64,000 bases of DNA from Candidatus Korobacter versatilis (GTDB lineage: Bacteria > Acidobacteriota > Terriglobia > Terriglobales > Acidobacteriaceae), in the NCBI GenBank assembly GCA_016185395.1, contig JACPNR010000011.1, forward strand, positions 1-64,000, read 5' to 3'. The translations under genes were made by a program, and so were the position numbers. Positions 8,119 through 18,755 of the stretch are shown here, piece after piece. The first letter of the stretch is position 1. Each line of letters opens with the position of its first letter. Below the pieces are notes generated by a model. The model was not told the DNA's origin and did no database searches. It saw nothing but the letters and a program-made list of their open reading frames with translations.

Positions 8119-8164
8119 CGGCGGGCGGGATGCCCGCCGCACAGCCGGCGAGACGCCGGCGCTA
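8119..8164. repeat. Double-hairpin repeat (GGCGGGC / GCCGGCG)
   Basis: Two adjacent palindromes, CGGCGGGCGGGATGCCCGCCG and AGCCGGCGAGACGCCGGCGCT. The same two-palindrome design, inverted, occurs at 55338-55385, and a single palindrome occurs at 23877-23900. It abuts the gdhA stop codon. Confidence 0.75.
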
Positions 8165-8168
8165 CGGA

Positions 8169-9434
<1,266 letters not shown>

Positions 9435-9574
9435 AAAGAAGTCTCCAATGAGTGCCGCGCGCACGCTCCCGGGACCCGCGCGCGCCTTTAGAACGATCGC
9501 CGGGCAGAGGCAAACGGGAAGTATAAAGACGCCGGGAGGGCGAGGCAAGGAGCGGGGATGTAACGGACGAGGTA

Positions 9575-9940
9575 CTAGGCGGCGCGGCGCCGCTTGCGGT
9601 CGATGTGCTTCTCGAGGGCTTTGAGCAGGCCTTCGGGGTCGCCGGTGACGTTGACGCATTCGTCGGCGGCGGGCTCGTTGGCGCGCGCCGCGTTCGCATA
9701 CACGTACAGGATGGGCGTGGCGGCGTGGACGGCCCGCAAGTCGGCGATGATGCGGGCGCGCTTGCGCGGGGGGACGGAATCGCCGATCAGCACGGCGTCG
9801 AACTTCTCGCTGGAGAACAGCAGCCCGGCGGCTTCGGGATGGCGCGGCGACGAGACGGAATAGCCCGCCACGGCGAGCATGTCATTGCGCGTCAGGAGTA
9901 GGCCTGGGTTGTTGCTGATCGAGAGGATGCGGCGGGCCAC
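9575..9940 (-). CDS. Stand-alone degenerate receiver-like domain protein
   Basis: A 121-residue protein with the length and alternating strand/helix pattern of a CheY-like receiver ([32 protein letters not shown]). The residues needed for phosphotransfer are lost or displaced. The N-terminal acidic pair is replaced by SNN, and the usual phosphoacceptor position is Gly, with an Asp one residue later. The conserved Lys near the C-terminus is not obvious. It may act as a phosphorylation-independent binding module. It is transcribed towards gdhA, 140 bp upstream of it, and could share its transcript. Confidence 0.65.
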   Translation of the reverse strand: MARRILSISNNPGLLLTRNDMLAVAGYSVSSPRHPEAAGLLFSSEKFDAVLIGDSVPPRKRARIIADLRAVHAATPILYVYANAARANEPAADECVNVTGDPEGLLKALEKHIDRKRRRAA

Positions 9941-10012
9941 AGGGCGTTAGAGAACAGGGACTTGCTGCGGGATTGCCGTAAGGCCTTTATATTTCAGTCA
10001 CGACAACAGTCC

Positions 10013-10831
<819 letters not shown>

Positions 10832-11084
10832 ACTTCCTCCATGCGCCGGTACGCGGCAGGTACAGCTTTCCCTGCACGCGGGACCCGCGTCTTAACCTCG
10901 ACTACCCCGGCCGCACGCAGCACGGCCTTTGTGTCTCAGGGGAGGCTACTCGCCAAAAAGTGGCAGCAGTATACGCTAAGGCTGCGCCGCCACGTCAATC
11001 GCTAGGGCATTGTCCCTCAGGCACTTGCAGCGGGGACAGTGGCAATCGGGGTTCCCTCGGGGTGGTTTCGGCTCCGGTCCTGCT

Positions 11085-11200
11085 GTTTACATTCCGAGCG
11101 CCACGCGCGAGGAATCCCTACCTGGCCAAAGCCGCTGCCCCGGAGGGCCGTGGTTGCGATAGGGTTCCCTCGCCCGCCGCGGCGGGCTCGGGATGTAAAC
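11085..11200 (+). repeat. GTTTACAT-ended palindromic element, copy A
   Basis: Begins GTTTACATTCCGAGCG and ends CTCGGGATGTAAAC, so the ends are inverted repeats. Internally AGGAATCCCTACC on the left faces AGGGTTCCCTCG on the right. A second copy in the opposite orientation is at 30904-30999. No reading frame is carried. The size and symmetrical ends suggest a MITE-like element or a large cruciform repeat. Confidence 0.75.
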
Positions 11201-11213
11201 CAAAACAAGTTCG

Positions 11214-11219
11214 TATAAT
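11214..11219 (+). promoter_or_regulatory. Candidate -10 element of trpE (near-leaderless)
   Basis: A perfect TATAAT ends 11 bases before the trpE ATG, so transcription would begin only about five bases before translation. No Shine-Dalgarno sequence and no clear -35 are seen. The upstream side is the end of palindromic element copy A. Confidence 0.4.
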
Positions 11220-11230
11220 CACGCTTTCTC

Positions 11231-12727
11231 ATGCTCACCCCCGACTACCCCGAGTTCTCGCGTCTCGCCGCCGCCGGACACACTCTGGTCCCGGTGGCGC
11301 GGACCATCAGCGCTGACCTGGAAACGCCGGTGTCCGCGTTCCTGGCCGTGGCGGCGGACGAGCCCTACGCCTTCCTGCTCGAGTCGGTGGAAGGCGGCGA
11401 GCGCATCGGACGCTACACCTTCCTCGGCGCCAGGCCGTACATGGTGGTGGAAGCGCGCGGCGACGAAGTCACCATCGCGCAGCTCGATCGCGGGCGGGAA
11501 AAGAAGCAGCGCCAGAAGGGCAGCGTGTTCGAGGTCGTTGGCCGGCTGCTCGGCGAGCATCGTCCGGCGCAGGTGGCGGGACTGCCGCCGTTCACCGCCG
11601 GCGCGGTGGGATATTTCGCGTACGACGCGGTGCGGCAGTTGGAAAAGGTCCCCGCGCGCGCGCAAGACGATCTGCATCTGCCCGACTGCGTGCTGATGTT
11701 CTACGACCGCCTGCTGGCGTTCGACCACGTGAAGCACCAGCTCCACCTCGTCGCGGCGGTGGATGTTCGCGAACAGAAGCAAGTTCGGAAAGCCTACGAA
11801 GGCGCGGTGCGCGACCTCGAGCAGCTCGAACGCGCGCTCGTCCGCGGGAGCTCCGAGCGCTATCGCGGCGCGCGCAAGGCGCTCACCAAGCCGCTCGCGA
11901 CGCGGGCGACCACCGCGCGCGAACGCTTCCTGAAGTCCGTCGCCAGGACCAAGGAGTACATCGCCGCCGGTGACGTTTTCCAGACCGTGCTCTCGCAACG
12001 CGTGGAACTCGAGCCCGGCGTGCCGCCCTTCGACATCTATCGCGCGCTGCGCCGCGTGAACCCTTCGCCCTACATGTACTTCCTGCGGATGGGCGAGACG
12101 CACGTGCTCGGCTCATCCCCGGAGATGCTGGTGAAGGTCACCGGACGGCAGCTCGAATACCATCCCATCGCGGGGACGCGCCCGCGCAGCGCGGACGACG
12201 CCGAAGACCGCCGGCTCGAGCACGAGCTGCGCACCGACGAAAAAGAGCGCGCCGAGCACGTGATGCTCGTCGATCTCGGGCGCAACGACCTGGGCCGGGT
12301 GAGCGATTACGGCAGCGTGCAGGTGCGCGACCTGATGTACGTGGAGCGCTACTCGCACGTCATGCACCTGGTGTCGCATCTGGTGGGGAGGCTGCGTCCG
12401 GAACTGAGCGCGCTCGACGCCTTCGCGGCGTGCTTTCCCGCGGGCACGCTCACGGGCGCGCCGAAAGTCCGCGCCATGGAGATCATCGAGGAGCTGGAGC
12501 CGGTGCGCCGCGGCGTCTACGGCGGGTCCATTCTGTACGCGGATTTCGCCGGCAATCTTGATTCCTGCATCGCCATCCGCACCATGCTGATGCGGGGCAA
12601 GAAGGCCTACGTGCAGGCCGGCGCCGGCATCGTTGCAGACAGCGTCGCGGAATCGGAGTATGACGAGTGCGTCAATAAAGCCAGCGCGGTCATTCGCGCT
12701 GTAGAAATCGCACGCACGAGTGGCTAG
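11231..12727 (+). CDS. trpE: Anthranilate synthase component I
   Basis: A 498-residue chorismate-using synthase that makes anthranilate with ammonia supplied by TrpG. The N-terminal domain carries the tryptophan-binding LLES motif (FLLESVEGGERIGRYTFLG, about residue 45), suggesting feedback inhibition. The C-terminal chorismate domain has PSPYMYFL, AGTRPRSADD, DEKERAEHVMLVDLGRNDLGRV and FPAGTLTGAPKVRAMEII. The ATG at 11231 gives a family-length product. The last codons and the TAG stop lie inside a word repeat (12718-12750). trpG follows after an inserted four-helix-bundle gene. trpD is not in the window. Confidence 0.97.
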   Translation: MLTPDYPEFSRLAAAGHTLVPVARTISADLETPVSAFLAVAADEPYAFLLESVEGGERIGRYTFLGARPYMVVEARGDEVTIAQLDRGREKKQRQKGSVFEVVGRLLGEHRPAQVAGLPPFTAGAVGYFAYDAVRQLEKVPARAQDDLHLPDCVLMFYDRLLAFDHVKHQLHLVAAVDVREQKQVRKAYEGAVRDLEQLERALVRGSSERYRGARKALTKPLATRATTARERFLKSVARTKEYIAAGDVFQTVLSQRVELEPGVPPFDIYRALRRVNPSPYMYFLRMGETHVLGSSPEMLVKVTGRQLEYHPIAGTRPRSADDAEDRRLEHELRTDEKERAEHVMLVDLGRNDLGRVSDYGSVQVRDLMYVERYSHVMHLVSHLVGRLRPELSALDAFAACFPAGTLTGAPKVRAMEIIEELEPVRRGVYGGSILYADFAGNLDSCIAIRTMLMRGKKAYVQAGAGIVADSVAESEYDECVNKASAVIRAVEIARTSG

Positions 12728-12750
12728 TGGCTGGTGGCTAGTGGCTAGTG
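12718..12750. repeat. Word repeat family A, left arm flanking the four-helix-bundle gene
   Basis: GTGGCTAGTGGCTGGTGGCTAGTG-type sequence. Nineteen bases (12724-12742) are an exact inverted match to 13142-13160 on the far side of the gene at 12769-13146. The trpE TAG (12725-12727) is part of it. Confidence 0.85.
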
Positions 12751-12768
12751 AACACTGGAGGTACATAC

Positions 12769-13146
12769 ATGAAGGACGGAGCTGCGCCTGGCAAGATCAA
12801 ATCGTACGAGGACCTGATCGCGTGGCAGAAGGCCATGGATTTCGCGGAGGAGATTTACAAGGTCACGAAATCATTTCCAGACACGGAGCGGTACGGGTTA
12901 GTGAGTCAACTGCGGAGAGCGGCGGTCAGCATCCCCAGTAACCTGGCCGAAGGCCAAGGACGTTCTAGCACTGGTGAATTCAAACTGTTCATTGGTCACG
13001 CACGTGGTTCGTTATATGAGGTGCAGACACAGCTGCGACTCGCCAGTCGCTTTAAGTACATCCCCGCAAGCGATTGCGAGCGGCTACTGCGCCTCTCCTA
13101 TGAGATTGGCCGCATCATGCATGGCCTGCTAGGAGCCTTGGACTAG
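12769..13146 (+). CDS. Four-helix-bundle protein (S23 / 23S rRNA intervening-sequence-protein family)
   Basis: A 125-residue, mostly helical protein with the family motifs DLIAWQKAMD (about residue 14), YGLVSQLRRAAVSIPSNLAEG (about 44-64) and GSLYEVQTQL. Relatives are encoded inside 23S rRNA intervening sequences of Leptospira and Coxiella, and also as stand-alone chromosomal genes; the function is unknown. The ATG at 12769 is seven bases after GGAGG; the GTG at 12748 is an unneeded extension. The gene sits between trpE and trpG and is bracketed by inverted word repeats; its own TAG stop is inside the right arm. It is clearly related to the protein at 51300-51674. Confidence 0.9.
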   Translation: MKDGAAPGKIKSYEDLIAWQKAMDFAEEIYKVTKSFPDTERYGLVSQLRRAAVSIPSNLAEGQGRSSTGEFKLFIGHARGSLYEVQTQLRLASRFKYIPASDCERLLRLSYEIGRIMHGLLGALD

Positions 13147-13173
13147 CCACCAGCCACTAGGCACTAGTCACTG
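13142..13173. repeat. Word repeat family A, right arm flanking the four-helix-bundle gene
   Basis: ACTAGCCACCAGCCACTAG at 13142-13160 is the exact reverse complement of 12724-12742, and related words continue to 13173. The TAG stop of the upstream gene (13144-13146) is within it, and trpG begins seven bases after it. Confidence 0.85.
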
Positions 13174-13179
13174 ACTCTC

Positions 13180-13743
<564 letters not shown>

Positions 13744-13805
13744 AACGCGTTGACAATCCGCCACGCGGGGTTGAAACTTACCCACTTTCCCAAGAGGTCT
13801 TCTCG

Positions 13806-14132
13806 ATGGCGGTCCAGTCAGACGCGGATAAACGCAGCACGCGGCGCTTTCCCCTCACCCTGCCGGTCGCGGTGAAGGTGAAGACGGCGGAGCGGAAGGA
13901 GATCGTCTCCGAGACGCGCAACGTGAGCGCGCGCGGCGTGTTCTTCTCCATGGACGCGGCGCCGGAAGAGGGCAGCGAGGTCGAGTTCACCCTCACCCTG
14001 CCGCCGGAGATCACGCTCACCGAGGCGCTGCGCATCCATTGCGCGGGGCGCGTGGTGCGCGTGAGCAAGGACGGCAACAAGTTCGGCATCGCCGCGGCCA
14101 TCGACAAGTACGACCTGTCGGGCGACAATTGA
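13806..14132 (+). CDS. PilZ-domain protein
   Basis: A 108-residue single-domain protein. The c-di-GMP-binding motifs of PilZ can be seen: an RxxxR-type stretch (KRSTRRFPL, about residues 10-16) and NVSARG (N-x-S-x-x-G, about residue 42) followed by VFFSMD. The C-terminus (GRVVRVSKDGNKFGIAAAID) fits the closing strands of the barrel. It probably senses cyclic di-GMP and acts on a partner protein; no partner is evident. The ATG at 13806 lies 63 bp after trpG in the same direction. An in-frame extension overlapping trpG is out of character and is rejected. Confidence 0.8.
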   Translation: MAVQSDADKRSTRRFPLTLPVAVKVKTAERKEIVSETRNVSARGVFFSMDAAPEEGSEVEFTLTLPPEITLTEALRIHCAGRVVRVSKDGNKFGIAAAIDKYDLSGDN

Positions 14133-14138
14133 CGCTCA

Positions 14139-14206
14139 TTGCCGAACTGCGGAAGTGCCGAAGAGCCGAATTGATTTAGAATTCCGCAGTTCCGCACTTC
14201 GGCAAT
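14139..14206. repeat. Inverted repeat, family D (TTGCCGAACTGCGGAA words)
   Basis: TTGCCGAACTGCGGAAGTGCCG on the left faces TTCCGCAGTTCCGCACTTCGGCAA on the right. The words can pair across a short centre. A closely related inverted repeat is at 31408-31468. It begins six bases after the PilZ gene stop. Confidence 0.75.
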
Positions 14207-14220
14207 CCCGCAGTCTTCTC

Positions 14221-15153
14221 ATGAGCCCTCGCCGCTCCTTTCGCCTTGCTCTCCTGGCTGTTCTATTGTCTATGCCCGCGTTCGCGCAGCAGGCGGTGGG
14301 CGAAGTGTTTGCTTCGGACGCGACGGTGCGAGGCTCCGTGCAGCTGACATCCGGCGGCGCGAAGGTGATGAGCGGCGCGAACGTCACGGCCGGGGACGCC
14401 GCGGCGCGGCTGGCGCTCGCGCGCGGCGGGGAGCTGCGCGTTTGTCCCGGGACGAGCATCGCGGTCACGGCCTCGAGCAACGGCCGCGAGCTGATGTTCG
14501 GCATGGGGACGGGCGCCATCGAGGCGGACTACAAGCTGGCCAGCTCGGCGGACAGCGTCATGACGCCCGACTTCCGCATCCTGCTCGCCGGGCCGGGCAC
14601 GTTCCACTTCGCGCTGCGCAGCCGACCGAACGGCGATACCTGCGTGCAGGCGCGCGCCTCCAATAGCTCCGCCATCGTCGTGACGGAAGTGATGGGCGAC
14701 GCCACCTACCAGGTCAAGCCCAACGAGCAAGTGCTCTTCCGCAAGGGACGTCTCGCCGACGCGGAAGTGGATCCGGCGGAAGACTGCGGCTGTCCCGCGC
14801 CAGCTCCCACGTTGCGCGCGGAGGCGCCGCCCGCGCCGGCCGCTCCGGCCAGCGCACCGGTGCTGATGGCGGCGACGCCTGCTTCTCCAACGCCGCCGGC
14901 GGAAGCGGCTGCTCCCGCGCCCGACCCGACCGCCGCCCACGTGGAAGTGGATTCTCCGTTCATCTTCCGCGCCGAGGATTCGCCGCTGCGCCAGCCGCTG
15001 CTGCGCGCCTCGCTGGCGTCGTTGCCGGCATTGCCCGCGGTCGAGCCGCTGCCGCCGCCGCTCGAGACCGTGACCGGGGAGCCGGCCAAGCCGCCGAAGA
15101 AGAAGGGCGCATTCGCCCGGATGAAGGCCTTCCTCGCCTCCATATTCAAGTAG
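14221..15153 (+). CDS. Secreted FecR-like protein with Ala/Pro-rich C-terminal half
   Basis: A 310-residue exported protein with signal peptide MSPRRSFRLALLAVLLSMPAFA followed by QQAVGEV. Residues about 25-180 (VTAGDAAARLALARGGELRV, FGMGTGAIEADYKL, GPGTFHF, VKPNEQVLFRKG) look like a beta-rich FecR-type domain. A CGCPAPAP Cys-rich spot and a long Ala/Pro linker follow, then a basic C-terminus (KPPKKKGAFARMKAFL). I do not recognise a specific function. Surface or periplasmic location is inferred from the signal peptide. The ATG at 14221 begins the signal peptide; an extension to 14155 would bury it. Confidence 0.65.
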   Translation: MSPRRSFRLALLAVLLSMPAFAQQAVGEVFASDATVRGSVQLTSGGAKVMSGANVTAGDAAARLALARGGELRVCPGTSIAVTASSNGRELMFGMGTGAIEADYKLASSADSVMTPDFRILLAGPGTFHFALRSRPNGDTCVQARASNSSAIVVTEVMGDATYQVKPNEQVLFRKGRLADAEVDPAEDCGCPAPAPTLRAEAPPAPAAPASAPVLMAATPASPTPPAEAAAPAPDPTAAHVEVDSPFIFRAEDSPLRQPLLRASLASLPALPAVEPLPPPLETVTGEPAKPPKKKGAFARMKAFLASIFK

Positions 15154-15317
15154 TCAGGCTTGCCCTCCATATATTTTCTGCAAGCTCCCCCGGCGAGAGC
15201 GTTCTATCCGCAGGAAGGGGAAGGATTTAGTGTGTCCGCTGCGGTTTTTGCCCCTGAAAGCAGCAAGTTTTCTGGAACTTTCCACCCGCGAGCGGCATAT
15301 ACTAGGTGAGTTTTCCC

Positions 15318-16208
15318 ATGGCGACGTCTGTCCTGAACAATAAGCCGAAGCTACCTGTCCCGCCACAGCCGGACATCCTGCCCACGCTCTTCGGGGCGGG
15401 CTATGGGACGTACGGCGTCCAGCCCAAGAACTTCATTTTTTCGTTCGTGGCGCACATGGCGGCGGTGGCCATCCTGCTGACCTCCGGCTTCCTGTTCGTG
15501 AAACATAAGGACGAGATCAAGCGCAACGTGGTCGCGCTGGTGGGCGGCGCGGAGCTGAGTGATTACGCCCTCCCCGTGTCGTCGAAGAAGGCCGGCGGCG
15601 GCGGCGGCGGGGGCGATCGCGACAAGCTCGACGCCTCCCTCGGCAAGCTGCCCAAGAAATCGCCCGAGCAGATCACGCCCCCGGCGGCGGTGATCCGCAA
15701 TCCGAACCCGGCGCTCGCGGTCGACCCGACGGTGGTGATGCCGAATATCCCCGTGGCCGAGCCGAACATCGCCGCGCTCGGCGACCCCAAAGGCGTGGTC
15801 GGTCCGCCTTCGAACGGCACCGGTTCCGGCGCCGGCATCGGTTCCGGCTCCGGCGGCGGCGTGGGCAGCGGTCGCGGACCGGGCGTTGGCCCGGGATGGG
15901 GCGGCGGCATCGGCGGGGGAGCGTATCGCGTGGGTGGCGGCGTGAGCGCGCCGCGTCCTCTGTTCGCGCCTGACCCGGAGTATTCGGAAGAAGCGCGCAA
16001 GGCGAAGTACCAGGGCGTGGTCATCCTGTTCGTGGTCGTGGGCCCGGACGGACGCGTGCACGACATGCGCGTGCAACGCTCGCTCGGCCTCGGCCTCGAC
16101 GAGAAGGCGATGGAAGCCGTGCGCCAGTGGAAGTTCGATCCCGCCCGCAAAGACGGCCAGGCCGTCGCCGTGCAGATCAACGTGGAAGTGAACTTCCGGC
16201 TGTACTAA
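15318..16208 (+). CDS. TonB-family energy-transducing protein
   Basis: A 296-residue protein with one inner-membrane segment at about residues 35-60, a long Gly/Pro-rich periplasmic linker (about 95-205), and a C-terminal TonB domain (about 210-296: DPEYSEEARKAKYQGVVILF, DGRVHDMRVQRSLGLGLDEKAMEAVRQWKF). Such proteins couple inner-membrane proton-motive force to outer-membrane transporters, with ExbB/ExbD, which are not in the window. The linker is Gly-rich rather than the usual Pro/Lys repeats. The ATG at 15318 has AGGTGAG upstream. A terminator follows at 16229. Confidence 0.85.
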   Translation: MATSVLNNKPKLPVPPQPDILPTLFGAGYGTYGVQPKNFIFSFVAHMAAVAILLTSGFLFVKHKDEIKRNVVALVGGAELSDYALPVSSKKAGGGGGGGDRDKLDASLGKLPKKSPEQITPPAAVIRNPNPALAVDPTVVMPNIPVAEPNIAALGDPKGVVGPPSNGTGSGAGIGSGSGGGVGSGRGPGVGPGWGGGIGGGAYRVGGGVSAPRPLFAPDPEYSEEARKAKYQGVVILFVVVGPDGRVHDMRVQRSLGLGLDEKAMEAVRQWKFDPARKDGQAVAVQINVEVNFRLY

Positions 16209-16228
16209 GAGTTTGTGGTGATGCAAGC

Positions 16229-16251
16229 AGCCCCGCGCAGGCGGGGCTTTT
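16229..16251 (+). terminator. Terminator after the TonB-family gene
   Basis: An 8-bp stem, AGCCCCGC with GCGGGGCT, has a GCAG loop and is followed by TTTACTTT. It lies 21 bp after the stop codon. Confidence 0.75.
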
Positions 16252-16318
16252 ACTTTCTACCGTGAGGCGCGGGAAAGATTTCTAGATACGGTCCCATATC
16301 CGCGTAAGATTTCGAGCA

Positions 16319-18700
16319 GTGATCGGGCAGACGGTCTCTCACTTCCGCGTTCTCGGCAAGCTCGGCAGCGGCGGCATGGGTGTGGTGTATGAAGCCGAGG
16401 ACGCGCTGCTCGGGCGCCGCGTGGCCCTCAAGTTCATCTCCGCAGGCGTCGCGGCCGATGCCCAGGCACTCGAGCGCTTCCAGCGTGAGGCGCGCGCTGC
16501 CTCCGCGCTCAATCACAGCAACATTTGCACGATCTATTCCATCGAGCAGCACGAAGGGCACCCCTTCATTGCGATGGAGCTGTTGGAGGGCCAGACGCTC
16601 GATCAGCGCGTCTCCGGGCGGCCCTTGCCGATCGCGGAATCGCTGGAGATCGCGATCCAGACCGTCGACGCCCTTGACGCCGCGCACGCCGAAGGCATCA
16701 TCCATCGCGACCTCAAGCCTTCAAACATCTTTGTCACTGGCCGCGGGCAAGCGAAGATCCTCGACTTTGGGCTGGCGAAGCAAGCGCAGCCGCACCGCGA
16801 CGCTCCGGCCGCCTCTTCCGTGGCCACGATGGCCTACAACCAATCCCTCTCCGACCCGGGCACGGTGCCGGGAACGCTCTCCTGCATGTCGCCGGAGCAG
16901 ATCCGGGGCGAGAAGCTCGACGCCCGCACCGACCTGTTCTCGTTCGGCACCGTACTCTACGAGATGGCGACGGGCCGGCACCCCTTCGCTGGCAATACCG
17001 CCGGCGTCACCATGGACCTCATCCTGAACCGCGAACCGAGTCCGCCCAGCCGCACCAATCCTGATGTTCCCGCCGAACTCGAGCACATCATCCACAAGAC
17101 GCTGGAGAAGGACCGCGACGTCCGTTATCAATCCGCGGCGGAACTGCGCGCCGATCTCAAGCGACTGAAGCGCAGCCTGGAATCCGGCACGGGAAGAGTG
17201 ACTCCAGTCACCGCCGGGGATCCGCGGCCGAAGTGGTTGCTGCCGGCAGTCGCGGTCGCGGTCCTGGCCGGCGTCCTCGTCGCTGGCTGGCGCTATTACG
17301 TCAGCCGCAGTGCAGGGAAGATCGACTCGATCGCGGTCCTGCCCCTGGTGAACGGTACGGGAGACCCCGGCCTTGACTACCTCAGCGACGGCGTCACCGA
17401 GACCCTCATCGACCACCTGTCGCGCATCCCGAAGCTGCGCGTCATGTCGCCGGCGACCATCCTCACCTACAAGGGGAAGCAGGCCGACCCGCGCGAAGTC
17501 GGGCGCACCCTGAGCGTCGCGACCGTCCTGCAAGGCAAGGTCACGAAAATCGCCACCGGACGACTGCGCATCAAGGTGGATCTGGTCGACACCTCTGACG
17601 GCAGCGAGGTTTGGGGTGACGAATACAGCGCCGAGCCGGCCGACCTGACCGCGGTCCAGGCGCAGATCTCGCAGGAGATCAGCGGCCAGCTCAGGCTCCG
17701 GCTCAGTCCGGCGGAACAGGCGACGCTGACGAAGCGCTCGACAGACAACCCCGAGGCCTACGATCTCTACCTCAAGGGGCGCCATGCCATCGAGCAGTAC
17801 ACACCGGAGGGCATGCGCACCGGGATGGACTTTTTCCAGAAGGCCATCGACCTGGATCCGAACTACGCGCTTGCCTACTGTGGACTCGCCTACGGCTATT
17901 GGACGATGGAGGATTTCGTGATGCGGCCACGGGAAGCCGCGGAGAAGGCGCGGGACCTGGCGAGCAAGGCCCTGCAACTCGACGACGCCCTGCCCGAAGC
18001 CCACATGAATATGGGAATCGCCCACTTCTGGTACGAATATGACGGCGCCGCCGCAGAGAAAGAACTCAAGCGCGCCATCGAACTCCGCCCGAACTATGCC
18101 CTCGCCCACGTGTACTACGGTTGGTACCTGGTTTCGGCCGGACGGTCCGAGGAGGGGATCGCCGAGACGCGGCGCGCCACCGAACTCGACCCGCTCTCGG
18201 TCGAGACCGGCGCTCTCGCCGGCCAGAACTACTACTCTGCGCGCCGCTACGACCTCGCCATCGAACAGCTGCAGCGGACGATGAAGCTCGATCCGAATGC
18301 TTGGTTCACCCACTTTACCCTCGGTGCGGCCTACGAAGGGAAGGGGGACCACACGCATGCCATCGCGGAGATGGAGAGAGCGCGGGCACTCCAGCCCTCT
18401 CTGCCCTGGGCACTCTCCATGCTCGGACATGGATACGCGGCGTCGGGAAGGCGGCAGGATGCCGAAAAGGCGCTGCAGGAACTGAAAGACTGGTCCAAGC
18501 GCAGCTATGTCCCAGCCTACAATTTCGCCGAGGTGTACATCGGGCTGGGTGACAAGGAGAACGCGCTCGCGGCCCTCGAGCAGGCCTACGCCGACCGGTC
18601 GATGGCCATGACCTTCGTTACCACCGACGCGCGCTTCGACAGCCTGCGCTCCGATCCGCGCTTCCAGGCGCTCCTGCACCGCATCGGCCTCAAGCCCTGA
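16319..18700 (+). CDS. Membrane Ser/Thr protein kinase with TolB-like domain and TPR repeats
   Basis: A 793-residue Hanks-type kinase. Residues about 5-270 hold the kinase: G-loop [10 protein letters not shown], Lys in RRVALKF, catalytic loop [13 protein letters not shown] and APE-like SPEQI. A single transmembrane helix at about 303-323 leads to an extracytoplasmic TolB-like/adenylate-cyclase-regulator domain (about 335-470, [22 protein letters not shown] and TVLQGKV). At least six TPRs follow (about 485-785). This architecture is common in Acidobacteriota. The start is a GTG at 16319 giving [14 protein letters not shown]; no strong ribosome binding site is seen. The kinase is expected to be active, and targets are unknown. 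Confidence 0.92.
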   Translation: MIGQTVSHFRVLGKLGSGGMGVVYEAEDALLGRRVALKFISAGVAADAQALERFQREARAASALNHSNICTIYSIEQHEGHPFIAMELLEGQTLDQRVSGRPLPIAESLEIAIQTVDALDAAHAEGIIHRDLKPSNIFVTGRGQAKILDFGLAKQAQPHRDAPAASSVATMAYNQSLSDPGTVPGTLSCMSPEQIRGEKLDARTDLFSFGTVLYEMATGRHPFAGNTAGVTMDLILNREPSPPSRTNPDVPAELEHIIHKTLEKDRDVRYQSAAELRADLKRLKRSLESGTGRVTPVTAGDPRPKWLLPAVAVAVLAGVLVAGWRYYVSRSAGKIDSIAVLPLVNGTGDPGLDYLSDGVTETLIDHLSRIPKLRVMSPATILTYKGKQADPREVGRTLSVATVLQGKVTKIATGRLRIKVDLVDTSDGSEVWGDEYSAEPADLTAVQAQISQEISGQLRLRLSPAEQATLTKRSTDNPEAYDLYLKGRHAIEQYTPEGMRTGMDFFQKAIDLDPNYALAYCGLAYGYWTMEDFVMRPREAAEKARDLASKALQLDDALPEAHMNMGIAHFWYEYDGAAAEKELKRAIELRPNYALAHVYYGWYLVSAGRSEEGIAETRRATELDPLSVETGALAGQNYYSARRYDLAIEQLQRTMKLDPNAWFTHFTLGAAYEGKGDHTHAIAEMERARALQPSLPWALSMLGHGYAASGRRQDAEKALQELKDWSKRSYVPAYNFAEVYIGLGDKENALAALEQAYADRSMAMTFVTTDARFDSLRSDPRFQALLHRIGLKP

Positions 18701-18755
18701 GGCTGAAAGGCCCGGGGCACGTGCGCAGCCGCGTGCGATAATCGGCCATCCGCGC

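Larger units (their letters stand above)
10832..11230. other. 399-bp intergenic region: palindromic element copy plus trpE start signals
   Basis: The first 250 bases show nothing I recognise. 11085-11200 is a palindromic element with a second copy at 30904-30999. TATAAT at 11214-11219 lies only 11 bases before the trpE ATG. Confidence 0.6.

Noticed and set aside
12748-12768. GTG start for the four-helix-bundle gene
   Set aside because: The extension is translated from the repeat arm and the ATG at 12769 has a well-spaced GGAGG.
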